Assembly: GCA_017551515.1 (NCBI GenBank)
Contig: JAFZLK010000087.1
Coordinates: 1-39,426 of the forward strand
Origin: Bacteroidales bacterium
GTDB lineage: Bacteria > Bacteroidota > Bacteroidia > Bacteroidales > ML635J-15
Direction: 5' to 3'
Length of the DNA: 39,426 bases
In this document: piece by piece, positions 8,089 to 15,390 of the stretch
Numbering within the stretch: the stretch's first letter is position 1
Layout of the letters: every line of letters starts with the position of its first letter
Translations under genes and position numbers: made by a program
The notes under the pieces: generated by a model
What the model saw: only the letters and a program-made list of their open reading frames with translations
Told to the model about the DNA's origin: nothing
Databases searched by the model: none

Positions 8089-8172
8089 ATGGCAAAGACC
8101 AAACAACCAGCTGGATGGTCAAGCAAGAAGCAGGGGCATAAATCAGGCAAGGGCAGAGACAACAATGTTTAA
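8089..8172 (+). CDS. Micro-protein, 27 aa, basic Gly/Lys/Ser-rich
   Basis: The 27-residue ORF begins MAKTKQPAGWSS and ends KSGKGRDNNV. It is preceded by AAAGGAGG with GGAGG at 8078-8082, six bases from the ATG. That is a strong Shine-Dalgarno site in a genome where most genes have none. It resembles the micro-ORF at 11500-11610 (shared MA-K pattern, Ser pair, KSGxGRxN). It is probably the last gene of the nuclease operon, with a 22-bp palindrome 24 bases downstream. Function unknown. Confidence 0.6.
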   Translation: MAKTKQPAGWSSKKQGHKSGKGRDNNV

Positions 8173-8196
8173 CACAATGTTATTTGTGACAATGTA

Positions 8197-8218
8197 GAGC
8201 CGATGCGCGCATCGGCTC
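8197..8218 (+). terminator. Perfect 22-bp palindrome, probable terminator stem
   Basis: GAGCCGATGCG (8197-8207) is followed directly by its exact reverse complement (8208-8218). The stem has no T run after it, only CATTTAAAG. It closes the nuclease/micro-ORF transcript and covers the ATG at 8203 of the next open frame, arguing against that ATG as the start. A recognition site is the alternative. Confidence 0.5.
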
Positions 8219-8244
8219 ATTTAAAGAACCAAAAAATATTAATT

Positions 8245-8781
8245 ATGCTAGGAGGATATTATAGCAATTACGATGATGACGACTACGATGACGACTACGA
8301 TGATGACTATTATAGATCTTATCGTGTAGAGGAAAGTCCAAAAGAAGAAGAAAATACAAGTATTAACGATTTAAACGAAGATGAAATGGAAGGTAATTTT
8401 AGAAGTTTAGAATCTTGTTGGTTTATTACAATTAATTCGCCTAAAAAGCAATATAAATTAGCTGTAATGAATATTGTGTCAGTTGCGCTGTTAAAAGAAA
8501 CTATCACAAAAGATGGTTATACGAGAACAGAATATAATGGATTGGAATTTATAACTACCGCAGGAACTTTTGTTTGTAAAGGTATGCAACGAGCAATGGA
8601 AGAATATCGATTCCTGTCGGATAATTTTAAAGACTGGGTGTTGTTCAGGACTATTGGTTGCGAATCTATAGAATTCGTTCCTTTGTTCGATATGCATAGG
8701 TCAAATCCCGACAACGACAACCATTCCAATCAGCTGAATCCGAACAATGCTGAGTTCCAGCATTCGCGAGGTGAGAAATAG
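8245..8781 (+). CDS. Uncharacterised protein with Asp/Tyr repeat and Asn-rich tail
   Basis: 178 aa from the ATG at 8245. An in-frame ATG at 8203 lies inside a perfect palindrome and is unlikely to be used. The N-terminus is GGYYSNY followed by three DDDY-type units, encoded by 12-bp repeats at 8275-8310. Residues 60-150 form one soluble mixed alpha/beta domain (YKLAVMNIVSVALLKE, then a Gly-led strand pair and a helix ending NFKDW). Its NIVSV segment recalls NIVAI of the LytTR protein downstream, but the likeness is weak. The tail SNQLNPNNAEFQHSRGEK is an Asn/Pro-rich motif I recall from the ends of various uncharacterised bacterial proteins. There is no signal peptide. A hairpin follows the stop. 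Function unknown. Confidence 0.65.
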   Translation: MLGGYYSNYDDDDYDDDYDDDYYRSYRVEESPKEEENTSINDLNEDEMEGNFRSLESCWFITINSPKKQYKLAVMNIVSVALLKETITKDGYTRTEYNGLEFITTAGTFVCKGMQRAMEEYRFLSDNFKDWVLFRTIGCESIEFVPLFDMHRSNPDNDNHSNQLNPNNAEFQHSRGEK

Positions 8782-8788
8782 TAATGCA

Positions 8789-8817
8789 GGAGGGCGATGC
8801 CTCGTACATCGCCCTCC
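8789..8817 (+). terminator. Hairpin after 8245-8781
   Basis: GGAGGGCGATG (8789-8799) pairs perfectly with CATCGCCCTCC (8807-8817) around a 7-base loop. The stem is strong but no T run follows (GTTTGAACG). It lies 7 bases after the stop codon, so transcript end or mRNA protection is likely. Confidence 0.6.
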
Positions 8818-8928
8818 GTTTGAACGCAAAGTTGAGTTTGGGTACTCAAAGTGATAAACGGCATAAAAAAGTAATGGGTTGCCTGCGTGGGAATATTTTA
8901 TTGCTGGTTTTATGCAACTCGTTACTTG

Positions 8929-8962
8929 TTTGAGTAACAAATGGTTGTAATCGGTAATTTTG
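8929..8962 (+). promoter_or_regulatory. Promoter for the LytTR-domain gene
   Basis: The -33 TTTG is at 8929-8932 and the -7 TAATTTTG at 8955-8962, separated by 22 bases. The predicted transcription start near 8969 gives a leader of about 19 bases to the ATG at 8988. Confidence 0.6.
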
Positions 8963-8987
8963 CCATGAAAATATAAATAGGTATAAA

Positions 8988-9536
8988 ATGACGAAAAAGG
9001 AAGAACATAGGAGGATAGAATACGCATTTTCTGAGATTAGCAATTTGGTGTCGGGCAGCGATGCTGTGCGAGTGAAGCGCATACAAGTCGACCTGAATAT
9101 TTCTGGTTGCGACTATTCCTTATGTTTCAACGATACGCAAAGCCATCTTGTGCCTATTAAGATTAAAGGAGAAGATGAGTTCGAGGTTGAACTGCGCAAC
9201 ATCGTGGCAATAGTTCCGCTTCGCGACAAGGAATATTCGAATGCTAGGCGAGGAGGTAACAAGCGGATTCTATTCGCAAATCGCAAGTCGGGCATCCTTG
9301 TAGATTTCAGGTTAAAAACAGACATTGCTGGCAAGATGAAATTAACGAATGACGAACTGGTTGAGGTATGCAACGGTTATTTCGTAAATCGCACCCTTTT
9401 GAAGTGCTATGACGAAAAGTCCGCCAAAATTCCAATAACATGTATAGATGCTACCGGAAAGCCATGTAATATGCAGATTCCTGTCAGTCGCCGAAAGTTA
9501 CCGATGGTAAGAAAACTTATATTGTCGGATAATTAA
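8988..9536 (+). CDS. Standalone LytTR DNA-binding domain protein
   Basis: 182 aa. The C-terminal part (about 66-177) matches the LytTR DNA-binding domain: VELRNIVAIVPL as the first strand, the segment VCNGYFVNRTLLK (127-139) at the position of the usual RxHRSYLVN element, and IPVSRRKLPMVRKLI (164-178) as the ending. The first 60 residues are not a receiver domain and contain no phospho-acceptor aspartate pattern. A LytTR protein without a receiver must be controlled in some way not visible here. It has its own promoter and is monocistronic. It lies between the Asp-repeat gene and the lipoprotein operon, either of which might be its target. Family is clear by motif; target unknown. Confidence 0.75.
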   Translation: MTKKEEHRRIEYAFSEISNLVSGSDAVRVKRIQVDLNISGCDYSLCFNDTQSHLVPIKIKGEDEFEVELRNIVAIVPLRDKEYSNARRGGNKRILFANRKSGILVDFRLKTDIAGKMKLTNDELVEVCNGYFVNRTLLKCYDEKSAKIPITCIDATGKPCNMQIPVSRRKLPMVRKLILSDN

Positions 9537-9601
9537 TATGCCATTCGTTGCTTGAGGCGAGCAAGTTGTTACTGTGTTGGTGGTTAGTGCGTTGTGTGAT
9601 G

Positions 9602-9609
9602 TATTTTTG
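9602..9609 (+). promoter_or_regulatory. Candidate -7 element of the lipoprotein operon
   Basis: TATTTTTG fits TAnnTTTG. The best -33 candidate is only GTTG at 9576-9579, 22 bases upstream. The leader to the ATG at 9648 would be about 32 bases. Confidence 0.4.
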
Positions 9610-9647
9610 TGGAATAAAATTAGGTTTAATTCAAAAGTTATATTGAG

Positions 9648-10259
9648 ATGAAAAATTCAGTTAAAATTTTGGCAGTCATTGTTTTGGCTGCATTGGTTTT
9701 CAGTGGTTGTAAAAAGGAAGGTACAATAGTCGTAAAGAACAATACACGTTCGACATACGAAGTTGAGGTTTCGGACGATTTGAATTTTTTGGCACACTGG
9801 AATATTGCTCCAAATGGTTCGGAAGCAATGCCAAGCATAGATTATGATTGTAACTTTGGGTTTGTTGCTACGCAGAAGGATGGATATTTTGAGCATCCGC
9901 AAGTTGTGAGAGATGTTAAGTATTTGCCAAAGAAGGGTTCCATCTCGTTTAAGATAGAAAGTCGTCCTGCGTATATAAAATATGTGAACATTACGAGTGA
10001 TACATATCAGGTTGACATTACTTGTCCGGCAAACAGCACCATCAAGCAGATAAACTTGCCTGGCAGAACCCTGGATTCGTTGGAAGTTGAAGCAGGATAT
10101 TCATATAATTTGAAGTTCACGCAGCTTGACGGTTATGTGCTTTATCCATCGACAAGGGAACATACAGTTAATGCCGATTGCGGATATATATACACTTACG
10201 AGACGCCAAACTTGGTAAAAGGTGGAAATGCAGGTGAAATAGAAGAGTATGAATATTAA
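9648..10259 (+). CDS. Hypothetical lipoprotein, first of a three-lipoprotein operon
   Basis: 203 aa. The signal peptide ends in the lipobox FSGC (C21) followed by KKEG. The mature protein is beta-rich and reads as two similar modules of about 80 residues, one opening GTIVVKNNTRSTYEVEV and the next AYIKYVNITSDTYQVDI. Each has a strand, an aromatic turn and a Tyr/Gly-rich hairpin. No catalytic motif is seen. It has the start of an operon: 10289 follows after 29 bases, then 11114 after 24, and a micro-ORF at the end. A cell-surface or periplasmic binding role is possible; family not recognised. Confidence 0.65.
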   Translation: MKNSVKILAVIVLAALVFSGCKKEGTIVVKNNTRSTYEVEVSDDLNFLAHWNIAPNGSEAMPSIDYDCNFGFVATQKDGYFEHPQVVRDVKYLPKKGSISFKIESRPAYIKYVNITSDTYQVDITCPANSTIKQINLPGRTLDSLEVEAGYSYNLKFTQLDGYVLYPSTREHTVNADCGYIYTYETPNLVKGGNAGEIEEYEY

Positions 10260-10288
10260 AAATACATTAACCATAAATTATAAGTATA

Positions 10289-11089
10289 ATGAAAAATAAA
10301 TTATATATCGTTGTTAATTGTCTGTTTGCCATCGCATTGGTATGGTTTGCTGGTTGTACTAAGGATGTAGAGGCAGATTTTGATTGCCCTGCAAGTGTAG
10401 TGGCAGGAGAGACTTTCTTTGTTTCAAATTATTCGTTTAATGCGTATTACTATATTTGGGAGTTCGGTGACAAGTCATATGTGTCGTCGACTGCTAACTA
10501 TGACGATGCTCTTGCTGCTGTAAATGGTGCTTCTTTCGATTCCGCATTGGACGGTTTCTGGGGAGGTTCAAAGGAAGATTATGACTATTATATAGGGCAA
10601 GATCCTGACCCTGTTTATTTTAAATATGCTGGGGAAAAGAAAATAATACTTCACGCATATTCGAAGAATGGAAAGAAGAGTTGTCATAAGACCAAGTATA
10701 TTAAGGTGATAAATCCTTCTTCATATACGATAACTTCTCTTGAACTGCAGAAAATAAATATGTCATCGTGGGATACTGGCATTCTAAGTGGCGAAGACCC
10801 GGATATTTATTTCAATATTGTAGATATGAATGGTTCGGTATTGTACACAAGCACAACAAAATCGAATGTTGGCGAGCATTCTTTGCCTATCTCATGGAAT
10901 TTTTCCCAGACATTGGACTATAGTTCAAATTACTATATAAAGTTTTATGACAAAGACGATGGTGTCGATTCCGACGATAATATGGCAAATTGTGTGTTTG
11001 AAAGTTCTTATTTGACACCAGGCAGTGATTCTTTTACATGGACTGCTGCATATGAATCCATAAAGTTCACTGTTGGATTGAGTTGGTAA
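10289..11089 (+). CDS. PKD-domain lipoprotein
   Basis: 266 aa. The lipobox FAGC is at C23. Residues 30-135 look like a PKD fold split by an insertion: ASVVAGETFFVSN, then YYIWEFGDKSYVSS with the WxFGD signature, and after an acidic Tyr/Gly insertion YFKYAGEKKIILHAYSKNGK and KTKYIKVI. Residues 140-266 form a second beta domain with an acidic hairpin (DKDDGVDSDDN) that could bind calcium; that is inference. It is exported and lipid-anchored, probably at the outer membrane or surface. It is the second gene of the lipoprotein operon. Confidence 0.7.
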   Translation: MKNKLYIVVNCLFAIALVWFAGCTKDVEADFDCPASVVAGETFFVSNYSFNAYYYIWEFGDKSYVSSTANYDDALAAVNGASFDSALDGFWGGSKEDYDYYIGQDPDPVYFKYAGEKKIILHAYSKNGKKSCHKTKYIKVINPSSYTITSLELQKINMSSWDTGILSGEDPDIYFNIVDMNGSVLYTSTTKSNVGEHSLPISWNFSQTLDYSSNYYIKFYDKDDGVDSDDNMANCVFESSYLTPGSDSFTWTAAYESIKFTVGLSW

Positions 11090-11113
11090 AAGGCGTTTTA
11101 TAAATAAAAAGAT

Positions 11114-11485
11114 ATGAAGAAATTATTGTTTTTACTATCATGTGCGATAGTTTTGGGATTTACATCATGTAAGCCAATGCAATACGGCGGTTCAAATGCG
11201 TACTATGGGCAGGTAAATCAGACTCAAGTTGTACTTGACAAGGCAAATTTTAAAGTGCTGGGAAGTTTTACTGGTAAATCGATTGCTAATGCAGTTTCAT
11301 TAACTGTAAAGGATAAGGATGGACTTGTTTCTGCTGCCAAGCAGGATTTCTTGAACAATGCAAAGTCAGTAGGCATAACAATGAATGGTAGTCACGCAAT
11401 TATTAACACTTGTGTTGATTATCTGAGCAATGGCAAGAAAACAGTTGTAACATTTTCAGGTGAAATAATTGAATTTACAAAGTAA
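11114..11485 (+). CDS. Small lipoprotein resembling the DUF6567 family
   Basis: 123 aa. The lipobox FTSC is at C19. The mature part has TQVVLDKANFKVLGSFTGKS, then a helix with AKQDFLNNAKSVG, then SHAIINTCVDYL and a final strand pair VVTFSGEIIEF. This order (strand, KVLG turn, helix, AIIN strand, IEF end) is what I recall for DUF6567-type Bacteroidota lipoproteins, whose function is unknown. The stop codon overlaps an ATG at 11485 (TAATG), and the following micro-ORF is probably coupled to it. Confidence 0.7.
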   Translation: MKKLLFLLSCAIVLGFTSCKPMQYGGSNAYYGQVNQTQVVLDKANFKVLGSFTGKSIANAVSLTVKDKDGLVSAAKQDFLNNAKSVGITMNGSHAIINTCVDYLSNGKKTVVTFSGEIIEFTK

Positions 11486-11499
11486 TGGAGGATTATATT

Positions 11500-11610
11500 A
11501 TGGCACAGAAGACGAACAAGGGAGGTAAGCCTATTCCCAATGGACCATCGACAACTGGTAATAAGTCGGGGTCGGGACGAGGAAATCTGCCTCAAAAACC
11601 GAAAAAGTAG
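11500..11610 (+). CDS. Micro-protein, 36 aa, basic Gly/Lys/Pro-rich
   Basis: Encodes MAQKTNKGGKPIPNGP followed by a segment with KSGSGRGN and ends PQKPKK. GGAGG at 11487-11491 lies 8 bases before the ATG at 11500, which decides for this start over the in-frame ATG at 11485. It resembles the 27-aa ORF at 8089-8172 in its start, Ser/Thr pair, KSGxGRxN core and terminal position in an operon. It is followed within 20 bases by a terminator. Such low-complexity basic peptides could bind RNA or ribosomes, but nothing shows it. Confidence 0.6.
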   Translation: MAQKTNKGGKPIPNGPSTTGNKSGSGRGNLPQKPKK

Positions 11611-11630
11611 GTTTGGTAAAAGATGATATA

Positions 11631-11658
11631 AAACAGGCTGCTACGGTGGTCTGTTTTT
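11631..11658 (+). terminator. Terminator of the lipoprotein operon
   Basis: AAACAG (11631-11636) pairs with CTGTTT (11651-11656). A run of T to 11660 follows. The loop is 14 bases with some internal pairing. Confidence 0.65.
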
Positions 11659-11700
11659 TTGTTGGCTTTTCTTCGAATTTTATATTCCGAATATTTTATG

Positions 11701-11708
11701 TAATTTTG
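11701..11708 (+). promoter_or_regulatory. -7 element of the lysS promoter
   Basis: TAATTTTG matches TAnnTTTG exactly. The lysS ATG lies 17 bases further, giving a leader of about 10 bases. The -33 region (11676-11682) is AT-rich without a clear TTTG. Confidence 0.55.
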
Positions 11709-11724
11709 CGAAAATTTTTTCAGA

Positions 11725-13455
11725 ATGGAATATTTAGGTTTAAGCGAACAGGAAATCCTTCGTCGTGAGGCGTTGAAGGAATTGATAAATTTAGGTATAA
11801 ATCCATATCCGGCACCCGAATTCAAGGTGACGACAAATACTAAGGATATTCTCGAAAGGTTCAGCGATGACAACCTGCCAGAAGATTTGAAGGATATTTC
11901 GATTGCAGGTCGTATGATGAGCCGCAGAATCATGGGTAATGCATCTTTCGCCGAACTTCAGGATGAAAAAGGCCGCATTCAGCTCTATTTCCGCCGCGAT
12001 GACATTTGCGAAGGCGAGGACAAGACCATGTACAATCAAGTTTTTAAGAAACTTCTTGATATTGGCGATATTATCGGTGTTAAAGGTTTTGCTTTCCGTA
12101 CACAGATGGGCGAAATATCCGTTCATGTAAAGGAATTTACGGTTCTTAGCAAGTCGTTGCACCCACTGCCAATAGTAAAGGAAAAGGATGGCAAGATTTA
12201 CGATGCTTTCAGCGACCCTGAACAGCGTTATCGTAATCGTTCGATGGACTTGATTGTAAATCCGCAGGTTAAGGAGGCTTTCATCAAGCGTACTATGCTT
12301 ACCAATTCGATGCGTCAGTTCCTTAATGCAAAGGGCTACCTTGAGGTTGAAACACCGATTTTGCAGCCTATGTACGGCGGTGCTGCTGCTCGTCCGTTCA
12401 AGACTCACCACAATACCCTCGACCAGACTTTGTATCTTCGTATTGCCGATGAACTTTACTTGAAGCGTCTTATCGTTGGTGGTTTCGACGGTGTTTACGA
12501 GTTTGCAAAGGACTTCCGCAACGAAGGTATGGACCGTTTCCACAATCCTGAATTTACCCAGATGGAACTATATGTTGCATACAAGGACTACAACTGGATG
12601 ATGGACTTGGTGGAGGAAATGGTTGAGAAGATAGCAATCGACACCAACGGAAGCACAAAGGTTCAGGTTGGCGAAAATATAATTGACTTCAAGCGCCCGT
12701 GGAAGCGCTACACAATGTTCGAGGCTATTGAGCATTTCAGCGGAATTGACATTTCGAAGATGGACGAGGCTGAACTTCGCGAAGTAGCAAAGAAAGTGGG
12801 AGTGGAGGTTGATGATAGCATGGGCAAGGGTAAGCTCATTGATGAAATCTTTGGCGAATGCTGTGAGTCAAAGCTCATTCAGCCGACATTCATTACCGAT
12901 TATCCGATTGAAATGTCACCTTTGGCAAAGAAGCACCGTTCGAAAGAAGGTCTTGTCGAGCGTTTCGAGGCTGTATGCAACGGAAAGGAAATCTGCAACG
13001 CTTATTCGGAACTTAACGACCCGGTTGACCAGCGCTACCGTTTCGAGCAGCAACTGTTGCTTGCAAAGCGTGGCGATGAGGAAGCCATGATGCTGGATGA
13101 GGATTTCCTAACCGCAATGGAAATAGGTATGCCTCCTACGGCTGGTTTGGGAATTGGTATTGACCGTCTGTCGATGATTATGACCAATTCGGTTTCAATC
13201 CAGGATGTTCTTTTCTTCCCGCAGATGCGTCCAGAAAAGAAAGCCGACACCTTTAATCTTGAAGATTATACCGCATTGGGAATCAGCGAGGAATGGGCAA
13301 AGGTAATTTACAAGTGCGGTATCACTACTGTAAAGCAACTCAAGGAAATGACTCCGCAGAAGTTGCATCCGACATTGTGCGGAATGAACAAGAAGCACAA
13401 ACTTGGTTTGCAGAATCCGACAATTGAGGAAATTACTGGTTGGTTAAGCAAATAG
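11725..13455 (+). CDS. lysS: Lysyl-tRNA synthetase, class II, with C-terminal extension
   Basis: Charges tRNA-Lys with lysine in the cytoplasm. 576 aa, about 70 longer than the usual bacterial enzyme. The N-terminal OB-fold anticodon domain (about 55-155) has [20 protein letters not shown]. Class II motif 1 lies near [18 protein letters not shown], motif 2 at [18 protein letters not shown], and motif 3 at [12 protein letters not shown]. The extra C-terminal 70 residues ([20 protein letters not shown] and on) look like a helix-hairpin-helix module, as I recall for Bacteroidota LysRS; it may help bind tRNA. It is monocistronic with its own promoter and terminator. Confidence 0.97.
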   Translation: MEYLGLSEQEILRREALKELINLGINPYPAPEFKVTTNTKDILERFSDDNLPEDLKDISIAGRMMSRRIMGNASFAELQDEKGRIQLYFRRDDICEGEDKTMYNQVFKKLLDIGDIIGVKGFAFRTQMGEISVHVKEFTVLSKSLHPLPIVKEKDGKIYDAFSDPEQRYRNRSMDLIVNPQVKEAFIKRTMLTNSMRQFLNAKGYLEVETPILQPMYGGAAARPFKTHHNTLDQTLYLRIADELYLKRLIVGGFDGVYEFAKDFRNEGMDRFHNPEFTQMELYVAYKDYNWMMDLVEEMVEKIAIDTNGSTKVQVGENIIDFKRPWKRYTMFEAIEHFSGIDISKMDEAELREVAKKVGVEVDDSMGKGKLIDEIFGECCESKLIQPTFITDYPIEMSPLAKKHRSKEGLVERFEAVCNGKEICNAYSELNDPVDQRYRFEQQLLLAKRGDEEAMMLDEDFLTAMEIGMPPTAGLGIGIDRLSMIMTNSVSIQDVLFFPQMRPEKKADTFNLEDYTALGISEEWAKVIYKCGITTVKQLKEMTPQKLHPTLCGMNKKHKLGLQNPTIEEITGWLSK

Positions 13456-13485
13456 CATTTTTCATAACTACATAGTGTTAATTAT

Positions 13486-13516
13486 GGGCGGAACCGAATG
13501 GTTTCGCTCTTTTTTT
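13486..13516 (+). terminator. lysS terminator
   Basis: A 10-bp stem GGGCGGAACC (13486-13495) pairs with GGTTTCGCTC (13500-13509), including two G-T pairs. The loop is GAAT and seven T follow. Confidence 0.9.
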
Positions 13517-13542
13517 GTAGGTGTTGTGGATTAGAAAACAAT

Positions 13543-13591
13543 AACCGGATCATCATGCTGAACTTGTTTCAGCATCTGTAATCGGTTTTTA
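13543..13591. repeat. Nested inverted repeat between convergent lysS and clcA
   Basis: The inner stem ATGCTGAA (13555-13562) pairs with TTCAGCAT (13568-13575). The outer arms AACCG (13543-13547) and CGGTT (13583-13587) are followed by a T-rich tract. The core sequence around TGAACTTGTTTCAGCA is a short palindromic repeat I recall as common in intergenic DNA of Bacteroidota. It probably also terminates clcA, which ends at 13606 on the minus strand. Confidence 0.6.
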
Positions 13592-13605
13592 TTTATTGCA
13601 GTTGA

Positions 13606-15390
13606 TTAGTCGTTTGCAAATTCCTTTATCATCTTCCTGTAGTTCGAGAAGATGGTTGCACGCGAGACGAATCCGACATATTTGCCCTTGTCGATTACGA
13701 CTATGTTGTAGTTGTTGGAGTTCTCGAACAGTTCGGCGGCTTCCTGTACGCTCATGCCGTATTCTATGGTTGTTGTCGGGTAGAACATCAAATCCTTAAC
13801 CTTGGTAGTTTCGTACATTTCCGTCTTGAAGATCAAATGCTTTATCTGGTCGAGCCATACAAGTCCCTTGAAATTGTTTTCCGAATCGACAACAACATAT
13901 ATAGTTCGCGTAGAGTGTGAAATGACTTTCGTGAGGTCGCCGAGCGTAGCATCTTCGTGGATTGTGAGAAAATTGCGTTCTATGTATTGTTCCAACTTCA
14001 TCATTGCAAGCATGTTACGGTCGGCATTGTGGGTAAGCAGTTCTCCGCGTTTTGCCAGCAGTATGGTATAAACCGAATTTGGCATTGCAGCGCGGGCAAC
14101 GAAATATGAGATTGTAGAAACAATCATCAGCGGTACAAAAAGCGAATAACCGCCAGTGAGTTCGGCTATTAGGAATATTGCTGTGAAAGGAGCGTGCATT
14201 ATGCCGCCAATAAGCCCAGCCATTCCAATTAGTGCATAATTGCCAACGGAAATGTCAAATCCCAAATACTTGCAGATGTGGGCAAAAAGCAGTCCGAGTA
14301 TTGCACCGAGGAATAGCGATGGTGCGAAAATGCCACCTGCACCACCTGCACCGAAGGTACACCCCGTAGCAAATGCTTTTAGCAGTAGGATTAGCAGTAG
14401 TATTAGCGCAATTCCCCAGAATGAGTGTGCAAAAACTGCTGACGAGTAGAATGTGTTGGTGTATATTAAATCAAAATTGCCTTTAAGTGCAGCATTTATG
14501 CTTTCAAAGCCTTCTCCATAAAGAGTTGGGAATAGGAAAATCAGCAGACCGAGCGAGATGGAACCAATCAGGAATTTTACCCAGTCGTTCTTTATCTTCT
14601 TGAACCATTCGGTTTGTGCGAGGTAAAGTTTTGAGAAATAAAGAGATAGTAATCCGCATAGAATGCCGAACACTACTAGGAATCCAGTGTCGCGAAGCAT
14701 GAACGGGTCGGTGTGCTCGATTGGGTACACTACATTTTGTCCGAGGAAAAGGTAGGATGTCAGTGTCGCCGAAATTGATGCTGCTAGAAGCGGTAGGAGA
14801 GATGCTGTTGACAAGTCGAGCATCATCACTTCCATCGAGAAGATTATTCCTGCGATTGGCGCCTTGAATATAGATGCGATTGCTCCTGCCGATGCGCATG
14901 CAATCAGCAGGATTACCTGCTTGTATTTCAGGTGGAAAAGTTGTCCCATGTTGCTACCGATAGCGGCACCAGTAGCTACAATAGGACCTTCCAGTCCGAC
15001 TGATCCGCCAAAACCAACAGTGAGCGAACTGCCTATGATACGCGAAAACATGTTGTGCTTCGGGATTTTGCCTTCGTTTTGCGACATATTATATAATACC
15101 ATAGGTATGCCGTGCCCGAGTTTTTTCTTGATGAAAATCTTCACGAAGGCAAGAGTGAGCAGTATGCCTATCGCTGGGAATATGAAGAACATATAATGTA
15201 CATTGTAGGTGTCGATTATGGTTATAACTAACTCGCGGACAAGGTGTACCGAATTTTTCATTACAACGGCAGCCAAGCCGACAGCAATACCCACAATGAA
15301 GGCAAGTATCGTCATGAAAGTACGGTCCGACATGTTTCGCACACGCCAGAACATAAATTTACGATACCGTTCTTTAAAGTTAATCTTCAT
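13606..15390 (-). CDS. CLC-family chloride channel/transporter with tandem CBS domains
   Basis: 594 aa inner-membrane protein. The CLC membrane domain spans about 25-440, with GHGIP (92-96), GSVGLEGP containing the gating glutamate E134, GAGGAGGIFAP as the GxFxP element, and a helix-R tyrosine in NSVYTILLAKRG. At the internal proton-glutamate position (E. coli ClcA E203) the aligned segment IIFSMEVMM has valine (V188), as in CLC chloride channels. Transport may therefore be passive or use a different proton path. Residues 455-590 are two CBS domains, which usually sense adenine nucleotides. It is monocistronic, convergent with lysS. Confidence 0.93.
   Translation of the reverse strand: MKINFKERYRKFMFWRVRNMSDRTFMTILAFIVGIAVGLAAVVMKNSVHLVRELVITIIDTYNVHYMFFIFPAIGILLTLAFVKIFIKKKLGHGIPMVLYNMSQNEGKIPKHNMFSRIIGSSLTVGFGGSVGLEGPIVATGAAIGSNMGQLFHLKYKQVILLIACASAGAIASIFKAPIAGIIFSMEVMMLDLSTASLLPLLAASISATLTSYLFLGQNVVYPIEHTDPFMLRDTGFLVVFGILCGLLSLYFSKLYLAQTEWFKKIKNDWVKFLIGSISLGLLIFLFPTLYGEGFESINAALKGNFDLIYTNTFYSSAVFAHSFWGIALILLLILLLKAFATGCTFGAGGAGGIFAPSLFLGAILGLLFAHICKYLGFDISVGNYALIGMAGLIGGIMHAPFTAIFLIAELTGGYSLFVPLMIVSTISYFVARAAMPNSVYTILLAKRGELLTHNADRNMLAMMKLEQYIERNFLTIHEDATLGDLTKVISHSTRTIYVVVDSENNFKGLVWLDQIKHLIFKTEMYETTKVKDLMFYPTTTIEYGMSVQEAAELFENSNNYNIVVIDKGKYVGFVSRATIFSNYRKMIKEFAND

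Noticed and set aside
8203..8244. Upstream ATG extending the Asp-repeat protein by 14 residues
   Set aside because: The ATG lies within a perfect 22-bp palindrome; the ATG at 8245 gives a more natural start.
8784..8933. 49-codon ORF starting MQEGDASYIALRL
   Set aside because: Its first third is the hairpin at 8789-8817 and its end overlaps the promoter of the LytTR gene; composition is not protein-like.
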